A DNA stretch of 64,000 bases, from assembly GCA_051881615.1 (NCBI GenBank), contig JBJEQF010000011.1:1-64000 (forward strand). Direction: 5' to 3'. This document shows, in pieces, positions 1-5,910 of the stretch. The notes under the pieces are model-generated. The model had not been told where the DNA came from. It saw only the letters and a program-made list of their open reading frames with translations, and made no database searches. The DNA is from CAMFTQ01 sp051881615. GTDB taxonomy: Bacteria > Bacillota > Clostridia > Oscillospirales > Acutalibacteraceae. Position numbers and translations under genes: made by a program. Each line of letters opens with the position of its first letter. The first letter of the stretch is position 1.

Positions 1-67
1 TTGAACCTGCACATCGGTTGACACTAGAACCTAAATCTAGCGCGTCTGCCAATTCCGCCACGCCCGC
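1..67 (-). tRNA. tRNA-Leu (anticodon UAG), partial
   Basis: Read on the minus strand, the 5' end starts at base 67 with the acceptor GCGGGCG, followed by a D-loop (TGGCGGAATTGGCAGACGC) and an anticodon stem CTAGA/TCTAG around the loop TTTAGGT, giving anticodon UAG. The long D-arm and the beginning of a variable arm fit a class II tRNA-Leu. The T-arm is cut by the window edge after GGTTCAA, so the 3' end is not visible. Confidence 0.9.
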
Positions 68-72
68 AAATT

Positions 73-107
73 GATAAAATGCAAAATGCAAAGTGCATAA
101 TGCATAA
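73..107. repeat. Left arm of imperfect inverted repeat flanking a four-helix-bundle gene
   Basis: An AT-rich stretch made of repeated TGCAAAATGCAAAGTGCATA-like units. Its reverse complement resembles the stretch at 463-500 (units of the form TTCTGCACTCTGCATTCTG), so the two lie as imperfect inverted arms on either side of the broken gene at 108-461. The match is loose and rests partly on low complexity. Confidence 0.4.
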
Positions 108-461
108 TTATTTATTTGAATTTGAGGTTTTGCAAATCTTTATCAGAATACTAATAATTTCATTTATATCTGACTGTAAACTTTCAAATTGCATTTAATC
201 AATGTAATTTGTTTTATAAAGCAATTTAATCCAATAGCATGACTCGTTAGCTTCCTTTAAGGCAATGCTCATTTTTGATATAAAATCAGGTTTACTTTGA
301 GCTCATTGTGCTTCTGAAACATTAGCACCAATGCTCGTTCCGCATCTTAAAAGTTGCTTTGAAAGTACGTATTCTTTGAATTGCTCTGTCAGATATTTAT
401 ACAAATTCACAATACGTACAGCAAAATCAAAACTTTTATCATAAATAATATTGTTATTCAT
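108..461 (-). pseudogene. Four-helix-bundle protein (23S rRNA intervening-sequence family), broken
   Basis: The frame from the ATG at 461 encodes a start like that of the four-helix-bundle family (DKSFDFAVRIVNLYKYL, then CGTSIGANVSEAQ). A TGA at 303-305 interrupts it exactly where the intact paralogue at 5501-5848 has Tyr in EAQYAQ. Beyond the stop the same frame goes on with AQSKPDFISKMSIALKEAN and YWIKLLYKTNYID, meets a second stop (TAA, 195-197), and then reads a normal family C-terminus (FESLQSDINEIISIL) to a TAA at 108-110. I infer one gene with two in-frame nonsense changes and no frameshift. An upstream ATG at 503 is in frame, but the added residues only translate the flanking repeat. 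The family's cellular role is unknown; it is also found inside 23S rRNA insertions. Confidence 0.8.
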
Positions 462-462
462 A

Positions 463-500
463 ATAATTCTGCACTCTGCATTCTGAATTTTGAATTCTTC
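463..500. repeat. Right arm of imperfect inverted repeat flanking a four-helix-bundle gene
   Basis: AT-rich units of the TTCTGCACTCTGCATTCTG type lie directly upstream of the gene's ATG. They resemble the reverse complement of the arm at 73-107. From 504 to 686 I see no gene or clear RNA. Confidence 0.4.
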
Positions 501-686
501 CATTTGAAACCCAAATGTTATGTCAACATTTCGACTAAAACATTATATTACTTTTTGAAGCAAAAATCAATACTCTGATTTATAATTATCATAAATATTC
601 ACTATCAGATATACTGTTGCAATCGTTAGCATTATCATATATAATAGTGAGCTTACGCATAACACAATCATTTGTAATAGAACCAT

Positions 687-720
687 ATAAAAGCGGCGGT
701 CACTCTATTGTGCCGCCGCC
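687..720 (-). terminator. Intrinsic terminator after mnmA
   Basis: On the minus strand a GC-rich stem (GGCGGCGG paired with CCGCCGC) encloses a short loop that includes the mnmA stop codon and is followed by TTTTATAT. The stem therefore begins within the last codons of mnmA. Confidence 0.5.
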
Positions 721-1770
721 TACTACTGTATCTCCGTCATATATCACTGCCGCCTGTCCTTTTGATATCGCCCTCTGCGGCTCGTCAAATTCAATGTGCA
801 GGCGGTTGTCGTCTGTCTGCTCCACCGTTGCCCATTGCTCCGCTTGCTTGTAACGCACCTTGACCTTAACCCTTATCGGTTTATCAAGACGTTCATATGC
901 AATCAGATTTATATCGCTTACGGTAAGGCTCTTTGAAAATAAATCGTCATTATATCCAAGGATAACTTTGTTGTTTTCTATATCCTTTTCGCATACGTAC
1001 ATAGGGCGGGGAAGGGCAAGTCCGAGTCCCTTGCGCTGACCTATGGTGTAACGGATAATTCCCTTATGCTCACCGAGGATATTGCCGTTTTTATCGACAA
1101 AATCGCCGTTTCTGTACGTTTTGCCTGTGTAATTCTCAATAAATTTACTGTAATCTCCGTCAGGCACAAAGCAAATGTCCTGACTGTCGTGCTTTTTAGC
1201 GTTTAAAAGTCCTAATTTTTCGGCAAGCTCCCTGACCTGTATTTTTGTCATTGAGCCTAACGGAAAGAGCGTTTTGCTTAACTGCTGCTGAGTTAGTGAG
1301 TATAAAACATAGCTCTGATCCTTTGTGTCGTCAACAGCCTTTTTCAGCAGATATCTGCCGGAGTTTTCGTCAAATTCGATTTTTGCATAGTGACCGGTTA
1401 CAACGTAATCAAAGTCAAGCTCCTCGGCTCTGCCAATCAGCTTGTCAAATTTGATGTATCTGTTGCAGTCAATGCAGGGGTTCGGCGTTGCTCCGCATTC
1501 GTAGGCGTTTATAAATCTGTCGATTACGTTTTCGCGAAAGCTGTCCTTGAAATTATACACGTAATAAGGAATACCTATTTTGTAAGATACGTTTCGTGCG
1601 TCCTCAACATCGTCAAGTGAACAGCAGGTTTTTTCGGTTTTGCAGATATCGTCATTATCATACAGCTTCAGCGTAACGCCTGTTGCGTCATAGCCCTGCT
1701 CCTTTATGATGTAAGCCGCAACAGAGCTGTCAACTCCGCCGCTCATTGCAATCATAGCCTTTTTTGCCAT
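700..1770 (-). CDS. mnmA: tRNA-specific 2-thiouridylase MnmA
   Basis: MnmA puts the 2-thio group on U34 of tRNA-Lys, -Glu and -Gln, using ATP to adenylate the base and sulfur relayed on cysteines. The 356-residue product is the family's usual length. An N-terminal PP-loop (SGGVDSS, about residues 10-16) binds ATP. The two catalytic cysteines are recognisable: C99 in TPNPC and C200 in the DICFVPDGD segment. The C-terminal part (GQRKGLGLA, then the barrel region) fits the tRNA-binding domain. It begins 3 bases after the nadA stop and is the last gene of hydE-nadA-mnmA, all of which need persulfide or Fe-S chemistry. A terminator overlaps its stop codon. Confidence 0.96.
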   Translation of the reverse strand: MAKKAMIAMSGGVDSSVAAYIIKEQGYDATGVTLKLYDNDDICKTEKTCCSLDDVEDARNVSYKIGIPYYVYNFKDSFRENVIDRFINAYECGATPNPCIDCNRYIKFDKLIGRAEELDFDYVVTGHYAKIEFDENSGRYLLKKAVDDTKDQSYVLYSLTQQQLSKTLFPLGSMTKIQVRELAEKLGLLNAKKHDSQDICFVPDGDYSKFIENYTGKTYRNGDFVDKNGNILGEHKGIIRYTIGQRKGLGLALPRPMYVCEKDIENNKVILGYNDDLFSKSLTVSDINLIAYERLDKPIRVKVKVRYKQAEQWATVEQTDDNRLHIEFDEPQRAISKGQAAVIYDGDTVVGGGTIE

Positions 1771-1773
1771 AAA

Positions 1774-2688
1774 TTAACCTAACCTTATCATTTCGTCAAT
1801 ACATTTCTTTGCGTCACGTATTGTTTCGTCACTTAAAATTATTTCTTCACCGCCGTTGCCGTTTAAGCAGTTGTATAAATCAATCAGAGTTGTCGCCTTC
1901 ATATGGGGGCAAATCAGCTTCAGTGAGAGGTAGTGGAACGTCTTGTCGGGGCACATATATTGCAGATGCTCAGCAATACTTATCTCTGTACCGATGATAA
2001 ACTCCTTGCAGTCAGAGTTTACTGCATAGTCCATTATGCCTGATGTTGAGCCGATATAATCAGCCAGCTCGCAAACCTCGGGTACACATTCGGGGTGAAC
2101 AAGAAGCTGAGCGTTTGGATGCTCCTTCTTTGCCTTGACAGCTTCATCTCTGTTTACAGCTGCGTGAATAGGACAGCCGCCGTTTAACAGCTTTATGTTC
2201 TTATCCTTAACCTGACTTGCAACATATTGTCCCAGGTTGCAGTCGGGGATAAAGAGAATGTTTTTATTCTGGATGTTATTAACAATCTTTACAGCCGATG
2301 AGCTTGTAACGCACACGTCGCAGATAGTCTTGAGGTCTGCCGTTGTGTTGATGTACGCTACTACGGTGTAATCGGGATATTTTTCCTTAACCTGAGAGAT
2401 AAGCCCCTTGTCCATCTGATCAGCCATAGCACAGCCTGCAATTGGGTTTGCAAGATACACTGTCTTTTCGGGTGACAGAATTTTTGCAGTTTCAGCCATA
2501 AAGCGAACGCCGCACATAATTACATTCTTGTTTGCTGCGCCCTTTGCCTTTACGCTCAGTGCATAGCTGTCGCCTGTAAAGTCGGCAACCTCTGAAATTT
2601 CCCTTGCAACATAGCTGTGGGCAAGTATGCAAAAATCCTTTTCCTTTTTCAGTCTTAATATTTCCTGTTGAATTTCTTTGATATTCAT
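1774..2688 (-). CDS. nadA: Quinolinate synthase NadA
   Basis: NadA condenses iminoaspartate with dihydroxyacetone phosphate to quinolinate, the first ring of NAD biosynthesis, and needs a [4Fe-4S] cluster. The 304-residue product has three cysteines spaced as the cluster ligands of the family: C86 (AGCAMAD), C172 (GGCPIH) and C260 (LICPHM). The substrate motifs HSYVAREI near the N-terminus and HPEC near residue 200 are also present. It lies between hydE (25 bases upstream) and mnmA (3 bases downstream) on the same strand. No nadB or nadC is in the window, so the source of iminoaspartate is not visible here. Confidence 0.96.
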   Translation of the reverse strand: MNIKEIQQEILRLKKEKDFCILAHSYVAREISEVADFTGDSYALSVKAKGAANKNVIMCGVRFMAETAKILSPEKTVYLANPIAGCAMADQMDKGLISQVKEKYPDYTVVAYINTTADLKTICDVCVTSSSAVKIVNNIQNKNILFIPDCNLGQYVASQVKDKNIKLLNGGCPIHAAVNRDEAVKAKKEHPNAQLLVHPECVPEVCELADYIGSTSGIMDYAVNSDCKEFIIGTEISIAEHLQYMCPDKTFHYLSLKLICPHMKATTLIDLYNCLNGNGGEEIILSDETIRDAKKCIDEMIRLG

Positions 2689-2713
2689 ATAATTAACGTC
2701 CTTTCAAAACGTA

Positions 2714-3754
2714 TTAGATTTCACTGTAATCGCCACGGTCTGTCACAATTTCATAGCCGATAGTTTTCATTCTGTTGCTAAGGCAGTATTTACATTCGGC
2801 GGCTTCTTCGCCCGTACAGATTTTGTTATCATAGAGCATATATTTTTTGCGTACAGAAACAGGGGAGAGGTTAGGCATTACAACATTTGCACCGGCAAGA
2901 ATACCCATCTCACGTCCCATAGGGTGAATAGTTCCGAGTGCTGTGGTAGAGGGGATAAGAGCGTTTCTGTTCATAAGCCGCAGAATTGAAATGAGCGTGA
3001 GGGTAAGCTCAAGACTGCCTTGCTTGAAATTAGCAAACGGCGTGTCCTTGTGAGGGATAAACGGACCTATGCCAATCATATGAGGCTTGAAGTTTTTGAT
3101 AAATCTAAGGTCTTGAACGATATTTTCAAGCGTCTGATACGGTGAGCCGACCATAAAGCCACAGCCTGTCTGATAGCCGATTTTTTTAAGATAGGCAAGG
3201 CAGTTTATTCTGCTGCCTAAATCCATATTATCAGGGTGCAGCTTAACGTAATGTGCGCCGTTTGCCGTTTCGTGCCTTAAAAGATACCTGTTTGCGCCTG
3301 CTTTAAAAAAGAGCTTGTATGACTTTTCACTTTTTTCGCCGATAGACAGCGTAACGGCGCAGTCGGGGTATTTTTCTTTTATGCTCCTTACGATGTCTGC
3401 AATCAGCTCGTCTGTGTAATAGCCGTCATCGCCACCCTGTAAAACAAAGGTGCGAAAGCCAAGGCTGTAGCCGTTTTCACAGCAAGAGAGTATATCGTCC
3501 TTGCTTAGTCTGTACCGCTGTGCATTTTTGTTACTTCTGCGTATTCCGCAGTAGTAGCAGTCGTTTTTGCAGTAGCTTGTAAATTCAATCAGACCGCGCA
3601 CATATATTTTATTGCCGAATTTTTGCTTGCTGACGTTTTGCGCTTCCTTTGCCAAAGTTTCTCTTGTATCATCGTCAAAATTTTTGAGCAGATACAAAAG
3701 CTCGTCAAAATCGGCGTCAGAGCAAGCGGCTAATTTTTCAATGATTTTCTTCAT
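2714..3754 (-). CDS. hydE: [FeFe]-hydrogenase H-cluster radical SAM maturase HydE
   Basis: HydE is a radical SAM enzyme acting with HydF and HydG to build the 2Fe subcluster of [FeFe] hydrogenase. The 346-residue product has the radical SAM motif C62-x3-C66-x2-C69 (YCKNDCYYCGIRR), preceded by the HydE-type RGLIEFT segment, plus a C-terminal cysteine pair (CKYC) and HPMGRE. This distinguishes it from BioB and HydG. It is first in a minus-strand group with nadA and mnmA. The ATG at 3754 follows GGAGAA at good spacing. Its promoter and leader form one copy of a 63-bp direct repeat (3753-3815). hydF, hydG and the hydrogenase are outside the window. Confidence 0.93.
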   Translation of the reverse strand: MKKIIEKLAACSDADFDELLYLLKNFDDDTRETLAKEAQNVSKQKFGNKIYVRGLIEFTSYCKNDCYYCGIRRSNKNAQRYRLSKDDILSCCENGYSLGFRTFVLQGGDDGYYTDELIADIVRSIKEKYPDCAVTLSIGEKSEKSYKLFFKAGANRYLLRHETANGAHYVKLHPDNMDLGSRINCLAYLKKIGYQTGCGFMVGSPYQTLENIVQDLRFIKNFKPHMIGIGPFIPHKDTPFANFKQGSLELTLTLISILRLMNRNALIPSTTALGTIHPMGREMGILAGANVVMPNLSPVSVRKKYMLYDNKICTGEEAAECKYCLSNRMKTIGYEIVTDRGDYSEI

Positions 3755-3815
3755 ATGTTCTCCGATTTATATTGTATATCACAGCTTAATTATACAGTGT
3801 AATCGTCAAACTTTC
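3753..3815. repeat. 63-bp direct repeat, copy 1 (hydE promoter/leader)
   Basis: Bases 3753-3815 are repeated at 4890-4952 in the same orientation with one mismatch (G at 3805, A at 4942). This copy contains the hydE Shine-Dalgarno site, leader and -10 element. The two copies bound a 1,074-bp segment with a phage-like gene remnant, so they look like junctions of an insertion or duplication. Confidence 0.9.
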
Positions 3816-3817
3816 AA
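3789..3817 (-). promoter_or_regulatory. Promoter of hydE-nadA-mnmA
   Basis: On the minus strand TTGAAA (3812-3817) and TATAAT (3789-3794) are 17 bp apart, about 35 bp before the hydE ATG. The last two bases of the -35 lie outside the direct repeat. In copy 2 the same position reads TGGAAA, so only the hydE-proximal copy has the better -35. Confidence 0.7.
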
Positions 3818-3818
3818 G

Positions 3819-4694
3819 ATGCCACAGTGTGATTTTTTTGGCATAAATAGAAAAAACAGCAAAAACATCAAAATAAATCAAGTGAATGGAAAAGCGAAGA
3901 GGTTAAAAGGCTCAAAGCAGAGAAATGACTATGCCGAAAACCAGTCAAAGCGAATGAACCGCCTTGCAAAGCACAGCCTTGACGAGGACAACAAAAAAAT
4001 GTACTCGCAAAGAGCCGAAAAATGGCAGGAAAAAGCGGAAGAAATCGAAGAAAAGCTAAACGAGCCTGTTGCAAATTCGGGGGAAAGTGGTATAATAGAT
4101 ACAAGGCACTATGTCAAAGGAAATTATAGTGTGAATTTTGGTAAATCATTTGGTGAAAAGCCTATAAGCAGACAACTTGCTGAAATTTACTCAAATGAGT
4201 TTGATAAAATGGTTGACCTCTTTGGAAAGATTGAAAGTGTTGGTTCTGTTGATGTTCGTGGTTATGAAAATAACGGAATATTTGGCAGCTATAACGATAA
4301 TAGCGGAATACTTACTATATATGGTGCGGGTGGCAAAAGTGGTATTGAACAATTATCAAAAATAGCAAAAGAACATAAGAAATCAGGTCAATGGTCAACA
4401 TCTTCGTATTTACATACATACCGTCACGAATTGGGTCACGCACTGCAAAATCAATTATCTATTTCAGATAGTATGTATGAAGAGAAATTAGAAAAAATTG
4501 AAAGACTGCGTCAAGGTTTGCTCGAAAAATTCAAAAATAATGTATCTGATATAGGAAAATATAAAGCTAATACACTTTCAATTTATGGTTTTGATAGTCT
4601 TGATGATTTTATTTCAGAAAGTGTTGCTGAGTACTTGAACGGTAAACCGAGAGAAACTGCCCAAAAGGTAATAGATATTTTAAGAGGAGGTTAA
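3819..4694 (+). CDS. Phage MuF-like C-terminal remnant with HELGH metallopeptidase-like domain
   Basis: The frame carries a basic, charged stretch (ENQSKRMNRLAKHSLDED, about residues 35-52) resembling the tail of phage minor head (Mu gpF-like) proteins of Firmicutes prophages. After it comes an unrelated domain of about 200 residues with RHELGHALQNQ, a zinc-metallopeptidase HExxH motif, and a later acidic SVAEYL that could give a third ligand. This architecture resembles MuF-associated polymorphic toxins; a toxin role is inference. The ATG at 3819 has no Shine-Dalgarno site and sits at the repeat junction, so the gene is probably truncated at the 5' end. An alternative frame nearby reads SSEWKSEEVKRLK, so a frameshift is also possible. 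It overlaps the -35 of hydE. Confidence 0.55.
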   Translation: MPQCDFFGINRKNSKNIKINQVNGKAKRLKGSKQRNDYAENQSKRMNRLAKHSLDEDNKKMYSQRAEKWQEKAEEIEEKLNEPVANSGESGIIDTRHYVKGNYSVNFGKSFGEKPISRQLAEIYSNEFDKMVDLFGKIESVGSVDVRGYENNGIFGSYNDNSGILTIYGAGGKSGIEQLSKIAKEHKKSGQWSTSSYLHTYRHELGHALQNQLSISDSMYEEKLEKIERLRQGLLEKFKNNVSDIGKYKANTLSIYGFDSLDDFISESVAEYLNGKPRETAQKVIDILRGG

Positions 4695-4699
4695 TATTT

Positions 4700-4858
4700 G
4701 TGATTACAATTCCTAATATGGTGAGAGAATATATGGATATTTCTGAAAGACAACCTAAAATAATAACTTCGGCTCCAGAAAATATCAAAGAGAAAGCACG
4801 TGAGATAAATAAAAAATATTTTGAACTCACCGGAAAAAAATACTTTTCAAATATCTAA
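4700..4858 (+). CDS. Small protein downstream of the MuF-like remnant
   Basis: A GTG at 4700 lies 9 bases after AGGAGG and opens a 52-residue frame (core SAPENIKEKAREINKKYFEL) ending in TAA at 4858. It starts 5 bases after the stop of the HELGH protein, as a partner or immunity gene would, but I recognise no family. The protein is charged and probably helical, with no signal peptide or membrane segment. A terminator hairpin follows at once. Confidence 0.6.
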   Translation: MITIPNMVREYMDISERQPKIITSAPENIKEKAREINKKYFELTGKKYFSNI

Positions 4859-4890
4859 ACCGCTCCCACATTGTGAGGGCGGTATTTTTA
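4859..4890 (+). terminator. Intrinsic terminator of the phage-like remnant
   Basis: ACCGCTCCCACA pairs with TGTGAGGGCGGT with a very short loop and is followed by ATTTTTA. It sits between the small gene and copy 2 of the direct repeat. Confidence 0.6.
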
Positions 4891-4952
4891 TATGTTCTCC
4901 GATTTATATTGTATATCACAGCTTAATTATACAGTGTAATCATCAAACTTTC
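4890..4952. repeat. 63-bp direct repeat, copy 2
   Basis: This matches 3753-3815 at 62 of 63 positions. No gene starts from it on the minus strand, because a terminator hairpin rather than a coding region lies next to it. It appears to be a duplicate of the hydE promoter/leader at the far end of the inserted segment. Confidence 0.9.
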
Positions 4953-4998
4953 CAGAGAAGAAATTAAGAAATTTTTAGGTAATCTAATCAAGAAGTAG
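4939..4998 (+). other. Possible C-terminal gene fragment
   Basis: A 19-codon frame running out of repeat copy 2 reads IKLSREEIKKFLGNLIKK before TAG at 4996-4998. It looks like the tail of a coding sequence but has no start codon or ribosome-binding site. It may be debris of the same insertion. From 4999 to the tRNA promoter I see nothing. Confidence 0.25.
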
Positions 4999-5062
4999 AA
5001 TTCAAAAAATGTACTTAATTTGTAATTTGAAAGCAAAGAATTAAATTTATTTCAAAAAACAC

Positions 5063-5091
5063 TTGCTTTTTTTAAATGAATATGGTAATAT
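5063..5091 (+). promoter_or_regulatory. Promoter of tRNA-Arg
   Basis: TTGCTT (5063-5068) and TAATAT (5086-5091) are 17 bp apart, placing the start about 30 bp before the tRNA. An overlapping TATAAT at 5089-5094 would have 20-bp spacing. Confidence 0.45.
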
Positions 5092-5130
5092 AATTAGGCT
5101 GATTAATGAAAGTCAGTTTGAATTCAATCT

Positions 5131-5207
5131 GCGCCAGTAGCTCAGCCGGATAGAGTGTTTGGCTACGAACCAAAAGGTCGGGGGTTCGAGTCCCTCCTGG
5201 CGCGCCA
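5131..5207 (+). tRNA. tRNA-Arg (anticodon ACG)
   Basis: Acceptor GCGCCAG pairs with CTGGCGC, and the 3' CCA is encoded at 5205-5207. The anticodon stem TTTGG/CCAAA encloses CTACGAA, giving anticodon ACG (inosine at position 34 in the mature tRNA), and the T-loop GTTCGAG is present. It has its own promoter and terminator. Confidence 0.95.
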
Positions 5208-5210
5208 CGA

Positions 5211-5246
5211 AAACCTCTCTTGTTGTTATAGTAAGAGAGGTTTTTT
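5211..5246 (+). terminator. Intrinsic terminator after tRNA-Arg
   Basis: AACCTCTCT pairs with AGAGAGGTT across a 13-base loop and is followed by a run of T. It begins 4 bases after the tRNA's CCA. Confidence 0.85.
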
Positions 5247-5482
5247 CAATGAAGTATGCTTCACTAATTGCGATTTGCTTCATTTGCCACAAAGTGGCAA
5301 GCTTCGATTTTAATGAAGTGTGCTTCGCACAATGAAGTGTCCTTCGGACAATGAAGACGCTTTGCTAATGAAGACGCTTCGCTAATTATTATACTATAGA
5401 CAATTTACTTCATTTCGCCTAAAGGCGATACTTCATGGTGACGAAGTCACCGCTTCATTTGCCACAAAGTGGCAAACTTCAT
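5247..5482. repeat. Array of short palindromes joined by ATGAAG/CTTCAT
   Basis: About ten short units alternate. Small perfect hairpins (GCCACAAAGTGGC twice, CGCCTAAAGGCG, GGTGACGAAGTCACC, GTGTGCTTCGCAC, GTCCTTCGGAC, and others) are separated by AATGAAG or CTTCATT. The hexamers are themselves complementary, so the region can fold into nested structures. It fills the space between the tRNA terminator and the four-helix-bundle gene. It is not a CRISPR array, because repeat and spacer lengths are not constant. No open frame in it looks real. Confidence 0.7.
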
Positions 5483-5500
5483 TATATAAGGTTGTTACTT

Positions 5501-5848
5501 ATGAGAAACGATAAATTATCTTTACAATCAATGGATTTTGCTGTATCTATAATAAACCTTGTTAAGGAACTGAAGCAAAAGAAAGAATCCGTTATTTCTA
5601 ACCAAATCGCAAGAAGTGGAACATCTATCGGAGCTAATATTCGTGAAGCACAGTATGCTCAGACAAAAGCAGATTTCATTTCTAAATTGCATATTGCATT
5701 GAAGGAAGCAAATGAAACAGGTTATTGGCTTGAACTGCTTTATAAGACCGAATATTTAGATTTTGAAAAATATAAGTCGCTTGACTCTGCTTGCGCAAGT
5801 ATTCGTATTATGCTTATTTCATCGCTCAATACCGTAAAAAAGCAGTAA
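5501..5848 (+). CDS. Four-helix-bundle protein (23S rRNA intervening-sequence family)
   Basis: This 115-residue protein has the family signature: MDFAVSIINLVKELK near the N-terminus, then ARSGTSIGANIREAQYAQ, then FISKLHIALKEANET and YWLELL, and a C-terminal helix. It is full length and closely related to the broken copy at 108-461. I start it at the ATG at 5501, which opens the family N-terminus; the upstream in-frame codons only translate the palindrome array. The family is thought to form oligomers of four-helix bundles, but no biochemical role is known. The gene stands alone, between a repeat array and a shared terminator. Confidence 0.85.
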   Translation: MRNDKLSLQSMDFAVSIINLVKELKQKKESVISNQIARSGTSIGANIREAQYAQTKADFISKLHIALKEANETGYWLELLYKTEYLDFEKYKSLDSACASIRIMLISSLNTVKKQ

Positions 5849-5873
5849 ATATGCAATAAATCACAAAACTCGA

Positions 5874-5910
5874 CCCTCTGTTAATATTAAACAGAGGGCT
5901 ATATTTTTAT
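5874..5910. terminator. Bidirectional terminator between four-helix-bundle gene and pyrB
   Basis: CCCTCTGTT pairs with AACAGAGGG around a 7-base loop. T-rich sequence follows on the plus side, and a weaker A/T stretch serves the minus side. It lies between two convergent genes. Confidence 0.7.

Noticed and set aside
3612..3818. N-terminal extension of the HELGH-domain gene into hydE
   Set aside because: The extra 69 codons are the antisense of hydE and its leader. Nothing in them resembles a phage protein, and no ribosome-binding site precedes the first ATG.
5131..5207. tRNA-Arg as the integration site of the phage-like segment
   Set aside because: The direct repeats bounding the segment lie at 3753-3815 and 4890-4952 and do not include any tRNA sequence. 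The tRNA is intact with its own promoter and terminator.
5247..5482. Candidate CRISPR array
   Set aside because: Units differ in sequence and length, spacers are only about 6-7 bp and are themselves repeated, and no cas genes are near.
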